From Periplaneta americana (Eukaryota; Arthropoda; Insecta; Blattodea; Blattidae), in NCBI RefSeq assembly GCF_040183065.1, contig NC_091130.1, positions 21,034,859-21,098,858 on the forward strand: DNA of 64,000 nucleotides. The letters run 5' to 3'. Below the pieces are notes generated by a model. The model saw only the letters and a list, made by a program, of their open reading frames with translations, searched no databases and was not told the DNA's origin. Of this stretch, positions 42,050 through 53,653 are shown in pieces (position 1 is the stretch's first letter; each line of letters begins with the position of its first letter). The position numbers and the translations under genes are program-made.

Positions 42050-42182
42050 ACAATCAATCAATCAATCAATCAACTAACCAATCAATCAGTCAATCAATCA
42101 ATCAATCAATCAACTAACCAATCAATCCAATCAGTCAATCAACTAATCAATCAATCAATTACTTAATCCAATCAATCAATCA
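42050..42182. repeat. (AATC)n simple repeat
   Basis: Imperfect CAAT tetranucleotide run with CAACTAAC and CAGT variants. Confidence 0.92.
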
Positions 42183-43307
42183 TATAGGGGTTGAGTCAGA
42201 GTAAATTATTGTAATGGCAGTCAGAGTAATTATCTCATGCCTCCATGCTAGTAATTATAGAATCAGTGCCTTCTCGAGGCACACTAAATAGGGAATGGAG
42301 CCAAACAAACTTCGTGGAAAAATGTGAGGCACAAAGTTCATCTTACACTATTGTTTGCATTGTACCACGAGTGACGTCGGAGTTTACAGAAACATATTTT
42401 ATGTCAGAATTATTTTAGGTCGAAAATGGACGTTTTTCACGTCAATAAATTACAAACGCTAATATCACAGAAACTGAATATTTCTTTCGGAACACGTGAA
42501 ACACATAATGTTGAAGTTTGTGTCAACTTTCTTGAATGTCTACTTATTTTTAAGAATAGGAGAAAGAATGTAGTGTAAAATGTATATTTGATTATGACGC
42601 TAATATTCAAGTATGGTTTTGCACGATCGTGTTTTTTGTTGTACTTACAGCCTGAAAGTTAGAATTCCCACACAGAAACTTGTTGCTAGGGAAACCATTC
42701 TTTATAACATAAAAGTGTACGGCTGAAATAGACCCATTACAGTGGACTTAATGTTACTTAGTTACCATTACATTATAGTTTTGCGAAGGCTTTGCACTAA
42801 AATTGCTCTAAATTTTCAACGCAAAATAGGCTATATTGTATTTACAATTTTAAAAATATGATCGTGCAAAAAATGTTGTACAATACACGTTTGTGAAGTG
42901 AATTCCAAAATCTGGGAAATCGAAAAACTCGCTCTGGTCGTTTTTCAAACTGTTCCTCGATTTTGTAAAAAAAAAAACACTTCCCAACTTTGTATCATAA
43001 TATGCTATTACAATTTAAATACGGTGTGAATATTATGTTTTTTTTTTAATGGTGTCATAGATGCAGAAACATTCCAACGTTTCATAGGTTCATATTCGTC
43101 CAATCATCCGAAAAGAAAGAAGGCAAAGAACTGGAACAGTGACGTTTATGCTAAAAAAAGTTGTAGAATCTCTTAGATCGATGGTATTAAAATTGTTTTG
43201 CTAGCGTATCCCCAAAATATATATATTTTTTTACCTTCATACCTCCAAACTGCGTTGCAATTATGAGAAATAACAAACGGCAAAGATTGTTATTGTATGC
43301 AAAATAA

Positions 43308-43308
<1 letters not shown>
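42183..43308. other. AT-rich sequence, nothing recognised
   Basis: No supported coding or repeat structure. Confidence 0.4.
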
Positions 43309-43367
<59 letters not shown>

Positions 43368-43368
43368 G
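43309..43368. repeat. (ATT)n microsatellite
   Basis: About 20 ATT units. Confidence 0.95.
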
Positions 43369-43412
43369 TACTTACAAGAGTTATTGATACAATAGTAATA
43401 GTAGGTAATGAA

Positions 43413-44387
43413 TAGGGGGCGGATGTTGATGACCTAAATTTCTACTTAAAATGATCATTAAAATGCCTTTAAACTAATGAAAAATGACATGAACTTAAAA
43501 GAGAATGACATTTAAATATTATTCACCGTACTCGCACCACAACTTCTTAAAAATCAGTCACCTTGTTTCAATGACTGCCCTGCAAATCTCGGAGAGAGGA
43601 GGCAACTTCCTGGAATTTGGCGAAGATAAAGGAAAAGAACATGCAACGAAATGAAGGTTTTAAGGGAAAACTATATATTTTAATGAGAGTTTATAATGTG
43701 TTTCAATCAGACGTTGTCCATGTCAGTGCCTTCATTCTACGTCTCCTCCTTCCGCGCTTCAGTTTTGTTACCAGATCTTCCAGATGAGGGAGTGTGAATG
43801 ACAAAACAAATTGTGGGCGCAGGGTGCATTCTTGCAATCTTTGTGTTAAAAATACTGTCCAGTACAGTAGACATCCCTTCCGAACCATGTTGAGGACACA
43901 ACGTCCTGTCCAAACATAAATTCTAGACACCCTCGTACCAACGAAAGTAGCTGTCAAAGGCCTCACTTAAACTAAGCTGCTGTCAAGCATTTTATATTAC
44001 TTCCGTTGTGAAGTGAAGCCTTCAGTGGAATGAGGGATGGACTTTAGAGTCTGTTCCAAACTATAAAACTCAAACTTCACTGTTATTCACTTATTCAGTA
44101 GGTAATTACTACTGACCTATTTGGTTAGAAAATGATTTAACAGACCTATCTGCAAAGAAGAATGTAAAATGCATTCCAAATGGTCTAAAGGTTCTTCAAA
44201 GTATTAAAAATTACCAAAAAATGCCGAAAAATATATAAAAATGACCTAATAGTTAAAAAAACGTAAAAAAATGCAATGTAAGAAATTACTTTTTCACGTT
44301 CATATTACCATAGAAATTATTTCTATATTAATAGGCATCGTCCTAATGTGAAAAATAAGATGACTTTTCATCAACATCCGCCCTCTA
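43413..44387. mobile_element. hAT element of the TAGGG-end group, copy 3
   Basis: Ends TAGGGGGCGGATGTTGATGA and TAGAGGGCGGATGTTGATGA are inverted with one or two differences. The 8-bp duplication is GTAATGAA (43405-43412) and ATAATGAA (44388-44395). The interior repeats AAAATGACCT-like phrases as in copy 2. No transposase frame. Confidence 0.82.
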
Positions 44388-44513
44388 ATAATGAATTACG
44401 TAAAATGTTAGACTATTGTTGGAAGGAAAATAAGACTTGATATTGTAGAAGAAAAGTATGCAAACTGCAATAATAATTTATCAACAAGTACATTTTTAGA
44501 TAGGCTACCTAAT

Positions 44514-44587
44514 CAGTGGGATACGTACCCCATGCGACAAACCCATGTACCCCTGCGGGTACGCGTATCATAGATTGAATACCACTG
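44514..44587. repeat. mini-palindrome with hAT-like CAGTGG ends
   Basis: CAGTGGGATACGTACCCC and its partner GGGTACGCGTATCATAG...ATACCACTG form a 74-bp inverted repeat resembling fused ends of a hAT element. Target duplication not found. Confidence 0.4.
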
Positions 44588-45255
44588 ATTTAGACGGTAT
44601 TTTCAGTTTGGCAACAAGAATTAAGTTCTTCCAAGGACAGCATTATACTGTATCTTGTTTCTAGAAAACGGTGAACGTTCCAGTACAGGATATCGCTAAT
44701 TCGAATTACCCAGGAAACTAAAAAAAAAAAAAAAAAAAAAAAAAAGACTGTGTTTGGCAGTTATTGGAACGGGAGGGATGGCTAATAATTCCTAAATGGT
44801 TAGGGTGAGTCATCCTCGAGTTTGGTCCCGGGACGCTCACAGAGCACGTACAGGCAAGCACGTAGTCAATGCCCGCAAAATTATAGGCTGGAGAGAAACA
44901 GTAGCTTAAAAACTACAAGCCTATTAGTGCTGCGTTTTCTGAGGCTGCAAGTATCTTTATAGAAATTCAAGACGTTAGAAATAGATTGAATGCAATTAAG
45001 TTACGCACTCTTGGGTTTCAATCTATTATATTCCTATATTGTAAGCCGTAAACGTTCAATCTTATTTTGCGGTTAACGTTTCGGTTAATAAAATATGGTA
45101 ATTTGAGAGAATCTGCGAAAAATAATTTGGAGACGTAGGACAAAAAAATCCCTACTTTAGTAACATTAAGCCTAGGTTTTAAATTTAAAGATTTAAGAAA
45201 ATTACCTTTAGATGCTCAGTGATAGTAAATTCGACTTTAAAATTACAACTTACAG
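44588..45255. other. spacer with a poly-A run
   Basis: A 26-base A run near 44719-44745. No gene seen. Confidence 0.45.

Positions 45256-45311
<56 letters not shown>
45256..45311. repeat. (AAT)n microsatellite, left of RTE copy F
   Basis: About 18 AAT units, interrupted from its right-hand half by the LINE at 45312-46148. Confidence 0.93.
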
Positions 45312-46148
45312 TACTTACTGGCTTTTAAGGAACTCGGAGGTTCATTGCCGCCCTCACATACGCCCGCCATTGGTCCCTATCCTGAGCAAGTTTAATCCAT
45401 TCTCTATCATCATATCCCACCTACCTCAAATCCATTTTAATATTATCTTCTCATCTACGTCTCGGCCTCCCTAAAGGTCGTTTTCCCTCCGGCCTCCCAA
45501 CTAACACTCTATATGCATTTCTGGATTCGCCCATACGTGCTACATGTCCTGCCTATCTCAAACGTCTGGATTTAATGTTCCTAATTATGTCAGGTGAAGA
45601 ATTACAATGCGTGCAGTTCTGTGTTGTGTAACTTTCTCCATTCTCCTGCAACTTCATCCCTTTTAGCCCCAAATATTTTCCTAAGCACCTTATTCTCAAA
45701 CACCATTAACCTATATTCCTCTCACAAAGTGAGAGTCCAAGTTTCACAACCATAAAGAACAACCGGTAATATAACTGTTTTATAAATTCTAACTTTCAGA
45801 TTTTTTGACAGCAGACTGGATGATAAAAGTTTCTCAACCGAATAACAACAGGCATTTCCCATATTCATTCTGCGTTTAATTTCCTCCCGAGTATCATTTA
45901 TATTTGTTACTGTTGCTCCAAGATATTTGAACTTCTCCACCTCTTCAGAAGATAAATATCCAATTTTTATATTTCCATTTCGTACAATATTCTCGCCACG
46001 AGACATAATCATATACTTTATCTTTTCGGGATTTACTTCCAAACCTATCTCTTTACTTTCTTCCAGTAAAATTCCCGTATTTTCCCTAATCGATTGTGGA
46101 TTTTCTCCTAGCATATTCACGTCATCTGCATAGACAAGCAGCTGATGT
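45312..46148 (-). mobile_element. RTE-type LINE copy F, inserted in an (AAT)n array
   Basis: Starts TTACTTACTGGCTTTTAAGG on + (3' end) and stops after CAGCTGATGT, inside the sequence just 5' of the YADD motif. Both borders are (AAT)n. The frame 45722-46225 contains [22 protein letters not shown] sequence and [16 protein letters not shown]; its Leu-rich start is microsatellite read-through, not protein. Confidence 0.88.
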
Positions 46149-46170
46149 AATAATAATAATAATAATAATA

Positions 46171-46201
<31 letters not shown>

Positions 46202-46202
46202 T
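46149..46202. repeat. (AAT)n microsatellite, right of RTE copy F
   Basis: Continuation of the array split by the LINE, with one AGT interruption. Confidence 0.92.
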
Positions 46203-46526
46203 ATAATAACAACAACAATTGCCATTTATTTCGTTGTCCTGACGGTCGTCACGTGACTGTCGGCAATTAATTCTTAAGACTTTTTAAATTGTGTTAATAT
46301 ACTCGTATTTTTACCAACTACTGTTCCCTTGATAAGCTTATCACTCCTGTAAAAGACCTCCTGACGTGAGGTTATGTAATTACTGGTTTGGAAAAACATT
46401 TTACTTTAGCGACAACTAGATTTGACAGGTATAAGACCTTATTAGCTCTTAGATTCAGATTTCAGCAGTACTTTCATTGACGTAAGCAAAATATCGATAA
46501 CGATTCGACCCTGAAACATTTCCACA

Positions 46527-46776
46527 GGTCACCGGCGTAGCTCAGTCGGCTAGGTCGCTTGCCTGTCTGTCCGGAGTTGCGTTCGGGTGCAGTTTCGATT
46601 CCCGCTTGTGCCTGATTACCTGGTTGGGTTTTTTCGAGGTTTTAACTAAGAGTAAGGCAAATGTCAGGTAATCTATGGCGAATCCTCGGCCTCATCTCTC
46701 CAAATAGACTACCATCACGCTATCACCAATCCCATCGACGTTAAATATGAGCGTCGTTAAATAACCAAGTAAAAAA
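46527..46776 (+). mobile_element. tRNA-derived SINE, family 3
   Basis: A 15-bp duplication TGAAACATTTCCACA (46512-46526) and TGAAACATTTTCACA (46777-46791). The head GGCGTAGCTCAGTCGGCTAG has an A box, and CAGTTTCGATTCCCGC has a B box. The body includes TGGTTGGGTTTTTTCGAGGT and ends GCGTCGTTAAATAACCAAG. Confidence 0.92.
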
Positions 46777-46873
46777 TGAAACATTTTCACATGATTTCCT
46801 AACAAAGCGAATCAACTGAAATTTATCAGTGATTCTTGTGGAACCACAGTCTGTTAAGTGTTTTCTTTGGGCC

Positions 46874-46943
<70 letters not shown>

Positions 46944-46951
46944 GTTATTAT
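46874..46951. repeat. (ATT)n microsatellite, left part
   Basis: About 25 ATT units before the LINE fragment at 46952. Confidence 0.94.
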
Positions 46952-47545
46952 TCGTATTCCTGCTAAGAGATTAAGATATCATAAAATGTTTTACAATAGA
47001 AATTCTAAATCTCTCTCTCCGGTCTGTAGATGTATAAAATATGCGAATTTGCATGGATCAAACTTGGATCCATTTAATGTGTAGTATATACTTTGAAGTT
47101 TTATATCAGTTTTCATTTATGGCTTTTGTTTAAATATGTATTTTAATATTATTCTCGCTACCTTTTATATCATTTTGTTATTTATTAATTTACTTGATTC
47201 CATCCCTTCATTTTCAAATACAATTACTTTTAATCTCATTATGCTATGTAGTTTAGTCATCCATTTTATTCCGTCCATTCAATGTCATTATTGTCGTTGT
47301 ATTATAATCTTGTATATCTTTGTAATACTATTTTATATGATTCCATTCTTCATTTATGATTCCATTATTTCATTTGTAATTATCATTTTATTTAATTGGC
47401 ATTAATTAAATTATTTCTTTGTACTTTTATTGTAAATTATTGCTAATAAATGTTTTTGTTATATTCTTTGTGCTGAACTATAATTCGCCACTGGCTGTTG
47501 TACACCACATTAAATATAAGTAAATAAATAAATAAATAAATAAAT
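46952..47545 (+). mobile_element. Jockey/R1-like LINE 3' fragment in an (ATT)n array
   Basis: Encodes PAKRLRYHKMFYNRNSKSLS then PVCRCIKYANLHGSNLDPF to a stop at 47082, resembling the short Cys/His-containing tail of Jockey/R1-type ORF2 proteins. About 440 bp of 3' UTR and a (AAAT)n tail (47519-47545) follow. (ATT)n lies on both sides, so it probably inserted into the array. Confidence 0.6.
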
Positions 47546-47552
47546 TATTAGA

Positions 47553-47553
47553 C

Positions 47554-47598
<45 letters not shown>
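47553..47598. repeat. (ATT)n microsatellite, right part
   Basis: About 15 units. Confidence 0.94.
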
Positions 47599-47601
<3 letters not shown>

Positions 47602-47847
47602 TATAAAGGAAGGGATCTAATACAGGTTCAAAATGTGACTGTGTAAATTAATCTGCGTAGTGATTATTTTTGGAGGAAATTAAATAACAAAACTCAACTG
47701 ATAACCTGTAGCTCCATATATACTATAGAGGTAGACATAAGTACAGTAGTGTCCTGTTATCAGATTTAACGAACCAACATTACATAAGGGAATCGGGTCT
47801 GGCCTTAGGCGTCTCCGTCATTGCTCGAAAAATTAAATTCAAATTCT

Positions 47848-47902
47848 GCGTCATAATATGATGGTGGAAGAGTGGAACAGAGAAAAATTCTCTCCGGCAC
47901 CG
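47848..47902 (-). repeat. partial SINE body (family 4), inverted
   Basis: The reverse complement GGTGCCGGAGAGAATTTTTC followed by CTGTTCCACTCTTCCA matches 48232-48275, but without the tRNA-like head. Confidence 0.55.
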
Positions 47903-48169
47903 CAGAATTTCTGCACTGAAATATCATATGTACTTCGGTACATCGTAATAAATGATATACGGAAAATAATCACTTAGTGATTTAAGACGGCACTTATTCC
48001 GTCGGATCCCGGCCGTTTAGTCACTCATAATGAGTGCACCTCTGCACATGTGTGGACTTTGTGCCTACTGTCATACATGTATGACGCAGTACATGAGGGT
48101 AGGCCACTAGAGGGAACCCAAGAGGTGGAACTTAAACTGAGAGGATTCAATCTGACATCGGGATGGGAA

Positions 48170-48300
48170 TCCGGTGTGGCTTAGTGGATAGAGCGTTAGC
48201 ACGTAGAGCTGAAAACCCGGGTTCAAATTCCGGTGCCGGAGAGAATTTGTCTCTGTTCAACTCTTCCATCAAGCATTATAATGTTTATCCTAAATAAACA
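48170..48300 (+). mobile_element. tRNA-derived SINE, family 4
   Basis: GTGTGGCTTAGTGGATAGAG is an A-box region and CCCGGGTTCAAATTCCGG a B-box region about 40 bp later. The body GGAGAGAATTTGTCTCTGTT follows, and the tail merges into an AAATAAAC simple repeat. A real tRNA is unlikely because the acceptor halves do not pair. Confidence 0.65.
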
Positions 48301-48595
48301 AATGAATAAATAAACAGATAAATCAATAAACAAACGCATAAATGGATAAATGCATTAATGGATGAACGGATGAATGAATGAATGGATGAACAGGTGAATG
48401 GATGAATGGATAAATATATGAATAGATAAATAAATAAATGAATAAATAGATGCATAAATGGATTGAATGGGTTGATGGATAAATGGATGAATAGATAAAT
48501 ATATAGATAAATGAATAGGTAAGTAAATAGATAAATAAATAAGTGCATAAATAGGTAAATAAATAAATAGGTAAATAAATAAATAGGTAAATGAA

Positions 48596-48630
<35 letters not shown>

Positions 48631-48632
48631 AA
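48290..48632. repeat. (AAAT/ATGG)n degenerate simple repeat
   Basis: More than 300 bp of AAAT, GAAT and GGAT tetranucleotides, ending in perfect (AAAT)n. It produces long minus-strand Leu/Tyr/Ile-rich frames that are artefacts. Confidence 0.92.
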
Positions 48633-48689
48633 CGATTTTTAAGATTTTTTTTATGGCAATACAAATTTTTGTGTCAGTGATAAGCAGGC

Positions 48690-49570
48690 TTCGAGACTTC
48701 GGACCCAATAGAGCAGTTCCGTGGGAAATCCGCATAACGGCGTACTGAGTATAGTGGTAAAGGGTACAGTGGGTGGGGGTACTGTAGAATGAATGCCAAC
48801 AAATACGCAAAGGAAAACGCTCTGGATTTGAAGGTTCTGACGAATAATTTGGTTTTCATACAATCTGTGTCTGAAACTTTTACACTGTTAGAAAAGTCAG
48901 AGCAAAATATGACGGAAGCCCTCAAATTAATTTAGAAAATGATGCAGAGAATTAATGAGACACCAAGTACACCGGTTACTGAACGTGTAAAACAGAAGTG
49001 GAAATAATTTTATTTAAAAATTACGGATGTGCAATATTGTGTAACATATAAACAGCAAATTAATGGACATAGAGTCCCCCGAGAATAAAAGACTGTCTCT
49101 TAGAGACTGCAATGATGTTAGGTTTTGTCGTTTTGCTCCTATCACGTCATGCGACGTAGAGCGTAGCTTTCTACACTACAAACAAGATTTACGTTTGAGA
49201 CACTGAGAATGTATCTTGTAGTACATTGCAATTCGGTACTGTAACTGCACTTCCTAAAGACGACCAATAGGGTAAATGAAAAAATTAAAATTGCTACATG
49301 CTTATTTCCACCATTAACACTGTGTTTAATTAAACACAAATGCTTATAAAAGACAGGAGAATAAATGCTTTTCACATTCTTTTGACATTATCATTGTGTG
49401 GGTATATTTACTTTCAGAATGTACATATGTGTGTTTCCCTATACTACCGTACTCTACTCTAAATAGCAACGTTATTACTTCAACACATCTCTATCACCCT
49501 GCAGTGAGTCAACAACCTATAGTGCATGCACAGGAAACTTATTGTATCGGGTCCGAAGTCTCGAAAAAAG
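48690..49570 (+). mobile_element. hAT remnant with CTTCGAGACTTCGGACCC inverted ends
   Basis: CTTCGAGACTTCGGACCCAA at the left recurs inverted near 49545-49568. Inside, the + strand encodes a decayed transposase C-terminus. Target duplication not identified, so the boundaries are approximate. Confidence 0.5.
48800..49205 (+). pseudogene. hAT transposase C-terminal relic (CGBP1-associated type)
   Basis: One frame has LTNNLVFIQSVSETFTLLEK and MQRINETPSTPVTERVKQKW. After frameshifts, FAPITSCDVERSFLHYKQDL closely matches the [FY]-APLTSCDVERSFS-[LQ]-YK block of the hAT dimerisation domain. Several stops are present. Confidence 0.65.
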
Positions 49571-49639
49571 TGGTTTTCACGTACTGTCTTTGTACGTACA
49601 GCAAGTTCTGATATACTGTTTCTCGAATTTTGTCCATAT

Positions 49640-50439
49640 TCAGTACCTATGAGTCAGTTTTTCTAGGAATGTTGCACATGAAATATATGGAGAGAATGTA
49701 ATACCGAAAATTCTTTGTTTATATCATTGTTGTTATCATTGAAAATTTTATATATGAAGTTTGTTTTTACCAAACAGTATTTTCAGTTCAGATTTTATTC
49801 CAAATTGCTTCTTTATGTAACAATATTAGCAATATTATAATTTTGGTTGCATATATTTCTGATAGCCTTCGTGGGTCAGCTGAGATAACACGGCCAACTA
49901 CCTGACACTCTTGTGTCGAGTTGTTAGCCCAATAACGTTGGGAATGGAAGCAGCATTTCTTTCCCATCTGCGATCTGAACAACCTTTTACACTTGAATAA
50001 GACTCAAGTCACGGAAGGATTGCAGCAGAGATTTCCGGTCTATTTCAGCCGGGGTGTAAATTATGGTGGAAGTACTGGGTCACGGAAGGAATAGCGATTT
50101 CAACAGTTTTATGACGTCTCATCACCGGTCCGTCCGTAACCTTGACAACTGGCAAATTCATTTTAGTTATTCATATGTTTTTTTTTTTTTTCCTCTATAC
50201 GTATGCTTATAGACACTGGAGAACAGTGTTGTGTATGCATATATAATATGATATTTTATAATGCCCGCAATTTCGACATGCCAGCGGATGTTCTGAGACC
50301 ACGGGCGTGGCCAGAAATATTTCTGAAAGACAAAGAGAGGAAGAAATTTGTAACTTTTCTCGAATTCACGTAGGAATTATACAGCTTCTTCTAAAAGAAC
50401 CACGATTCGTAGAATTTGAAATTTTAATATATTGAAATT
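49640..50439. other. spacer, nothing recognised
   Basis: A repeated TCACGGAAGGA phrase (50011 and 50091) hints at a small internal duplication. No gene seen. Confidence 0.4.
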
Positions 50440-52045
50440 GGTCATAAAACATCAATTTTATTTACGATTTTCACAAACCCTTAGGTTAGTCATACATCTA
50501 ATTTATCGGTTAAATAGGAGAACAAAAATGTCATTTCAAAATTTTGGCAAAATGTTTGTATTTCATCCAACACATATTTAAATATTTTACACGAAATTAA
50601 AAAGTAGAATAGAACGAAAAAACATCAATTTTTTTATTGACGATTTTCACAAAGCCTTACGTTAGTTATATACCTAATTTATTGGTCAAATAGGATAATA
50701 AAAATATGTCATTTCAAAATTTTGGCGAAATGTTTGTATTTCATCCAACACATCTTTAAACATTTTACACAAAATCAAAAAGTAGAATAGAACGAAGGAA
50801 CATCAATCTTTTATTGACGATTTTCACAAAGCCTTACGTTAGTTATATATCTAATTTATTTATCAAATAGGGGAATAAAAATATGTCATTTCAAAATTTT
50901 GGCGAAATGTTTGTATTTCATCTAACACATCTTTAAATATTTTACACGAAATTAAAAAGTAGAATAGAACGAAGGAACATCAATTTTTTTTATTGTCAAT
51001 TTTCACAAACCCTTACGTTAGTTACATATCTAATTTATTGGTCAAATAGGAGAATAAAAATATGTCATTTCAAAATTTTGGCGAAATGTTTGTATTTCAT
51101 CCAACACATCTTTAAATATTTTACACGACATTAAAAAGTAGAATAGAACGAAGGAACATAAATTTTTTATTGTCAATTTTCACAAACCCTTACATTAGTT
51201 ACATATCTAATTTATTGGTCAAATAGGGGAATAAAAATATGTCATTTCAAAATTTTGGCGAAATGTTTGTATTTCGTCCAACACATCTTTAAATATTTTA
51301 CACGAAATTAAAAAGTAGAATAGAACGAAGGAACATCAATTTTTTTATTGTCAATTTTCAGAAACCCTTACGTTAGTTACATATCTAATTTATTGGTCAA
51401 ATAGGGGAATAAAAATATGTCATTTCAAAATTTTGGCGAAATGTTTGTATTTCATCCAACACATCTTTAAATATTTTACACGAAATTAAAAAGTAGAATA
51501 GAACGAAGGAACATCAATTTTTTTATTGTCAATTTTCAGAAACCCTTACGTTAGTTACATATCTAATTTATTGGTCAAATAGGGGAATAAAAATATGTCA
51601 TTTAAAATATTTTTTGGCGAAATGTTTGTATTTCATCCAACACATCTTTAAATATTTTACACGAAATTAAAAATTAGAATAGAACGAAGGAACATCAATT
51701 TTTTTATTGTCAATTTTCAGAAACCCTTACGTTAGTTACATATCTAATTTATTGGTCAAATAGGGGAATAAAAATATGTCATTTAAAATATTTTTTGGCG
51801 AAATGTTTGTATTTTATGCAACACATCTTTAAATATTTTACACGAAATTAAGAAGTAGAATAGAACGAAGGAACATCAATTTTTTATTGACAATTTTCAC
51901 AAACCCTTACGTTAGTTATATATCTAATTTATTGGTCAAATAGGAGAACAAAAATATGTCATTTCAAAATTTTGGCGAAATGTTTGTATTTTATCCAACA
52001 CATCTTTAAATAACACGAAATTTAAAAAGTAGAATAGAACGAAGG
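50440..52045. repeat. satellite array, ~178-bp unit, nine copies
   Basis: CATTTCAAAATTTTGGC, ATGTTTGTATTTCATCCAAC, AAAGTAGAATAGAACGAAGG and CCTTACGTTAGTTA recur about every 178 bp. Units are highly similar. Units at about 51600 and 51780 share the variant TTTAAAATATTTTTTGGCG, showing local spread of a sub-variant. Confidence 0.93.
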
Positions 52046-52060
52046 TTCTAGTATATATTG

Positions 52061-52062
<2 letters not shown>

Positions 52063-52116
<54 letters not shown>
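52063..52116. repeat. (TA)n microsatellite
   Basis: About 26 dinucleotides at the right edge of the satellite, after ACACACACA. Confidence 0.95.
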
Positions 52117-52120
<4 letters not shown>

Positions 52121-52244
52121 AGTGGAATAATTAACCAAGGATGACCATGATACAATCTCTACATAGGAGATAAAATGCTCAAGCTATTATGTTAAAAAGC
52201 TGGCAAGTAAAATCGTCAAATTACTACTGTAGCGGTAGGTTTTA

Positions 52245-52505
52245 TTTATTTTTTATTTTAGTAGGTTATTTTACGACGCTTTATTAACAGCTTAGGTTAT
52301 TTAGCGTCTGAATGAGATGAAGGTGATAATGCCGATGAAATGAGTCCGGGGTCCAGCACCGAAAGTTACCCAGCATTTGGTCATATTGGGTTGAGGGAAA
52401 ACCCCGGATAAAAACTCAACCAGGTAACTTGTCCCGACCGGGAATCGAACCCGGGCCACCTGGTTTCGCGGCCAGATGCGCTAACCGTTACTCCGCAGGT
52501 ATGGA
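52245..52505 (-). mobile_element. tRNA-derived SINE, family 2, copy 2
   Basis: Same family as 35417-35666. On the minus strand GCCCGGGTTCGATTCCCGGT is a clear B box and GAGTAACGGTTAGCGCATCT the A-box region. The + left edge is the A-rich tail (TTATTTTTTATTTTAG). Target duplication at best 7 bp (AGGTTTT). Confidence 0.85.
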
Positions 52506-53239
52506 CCAGGTTTTGGGTTCGATGCCTTTTATAAATATTGCAATGTCAAGCAGTGTTGTCACATTTTCGTTGCAAAGAAGTGCTTACAAGTGAAAAGTGC
52601 CGCTTAGTCCATTCAATTTGGCCTCTTCTATGATTTGTAGATATGGGCCTATATGATTATTTTTGATACCTCTATCTTTATATTTTAGGCTCGTTTTCTT
52701 CCAAAATAACGCCAATCCTTCTCTAAAAGTTTGTGTTATTGTTCATGTCACTTGAAAACTCGCCGAGTCTGTAGAAGTGTGGATAAAAAAGAACTAGTCC
52801 AGTCCTTTCATAAAAATGGACTTAACACGTTTTGGGATCACACTCTGTAATTATTATTTTTGTACCGACATTAATACATTGATTTCTACCATCTCCATCC
52901 ACAGTGAATAAATGTAACTTTTAATTAAAATTACTAAGATGAAACGGGGTAAGTGTAAATTTGGGGCAAGTGTAACCCATGCCATTAAACGCAAAAATGC
53001 GTGTTTGTGAAGTGGCGCCAACTATCGAATGTTCATACTACTAAAAATACTTCACATTTATATTCTTGAGTGGAAGTATTTTCGCGCCCAAAATGTAAAA
53101 TTCTGATTCTATGTGCCTTTTGATTCTTTCAATTTGTCTTAAGTAAACGTTCTCAGGAACATAAAACATTATTTTTATTTAGTTTATATGTCATTTTGTC
53201 ATTTAAATATTTGCAATGCATTAAATGCCCAAAATATAA
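52506..53239. other. spacer, nothing firm
   Basis: GGGGTAAGTGTAAATTTGGG and GGGGCAAGTGTAACCC near 52945 form a short direct repeat. No gene seen. Confidence 0.4.
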
Positions 53240-53560
53240 AATTTGGTGGTCACTTTTCCCAATCCGTTTTGACCAATTTCAACATAAACATGGAAATTCC
53301 ACACATCCAACCAAAAAACCAGAAACTAAACACACTAGAACAATACGAAATATACAAACACACAAAAACACATCCAAATGAAATTCCCAACACACAACTC
53401 AATTTCAGAACACACACACTCTTTGACTCCACACTACACTACACAAACACACCCACACTGGAAACAAAACAAAAGGCGCCAAGATCAGCAACAACCAGTT
53501 CTGATGATGGCCAATAGCAGACCGAAACATGTTAACAAGGTAACTTAAAATTTAACACGT
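53240..53560 (+). mobile_element. Penelope-like element 3' end
   Basis: The open frame to 53517 contains PKNQKLNTLEQYEIYKHTKT and NEIPNTQLNFRTHTLFDS. A K-LN-LE-xEI-x-K block near the ORF end followed by a CTGATGA...CGAAAC motif is what I associate with Penelope-like GIY-YIG C-termini. Only the last part of the domain is present; the catalytic GIY and YIG are absent. Confidence 0.45.
53494..53541 (+). ncRNA. hammerhead-ribozyme-like motif after the Penelope-like ORF
   Basis: GTT/AAC next to the core and ACC/GGT further out form stem I. The core is CTGATGA and GAAA. GGCC/GACC is a weak stem II (one mismatch), and AC-AT-GT is stem III, giving GUU before 53534. The same extra T after CTGATGA occurs as in the 5558-5602 motif. 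Confidence 0.4.
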
Positions 53561-53653
53561 GAAACACATATAATACGTTTTCCAAAGAATAATTAAAGCT
53601 TTAAACAAATTGTGATTACTTACTTACTTACTTACTTACTTACTTTTTGGCTT

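Noticed and set aside
48172..48245. Possible functional tRNA gene
   Set aside because: A and B boxes are present, but acceptor and anticodon stems do not pair, and the sequence continues into a SINE body shared with 47848-47902.
48285..48810. Minus-strand Leu/Tyr/Ile-rich frames of 87-151 codons resembling membrane proteins
   Set aside because: They are translations of the (AAAT/ATGG)n simple repeat in three frames.
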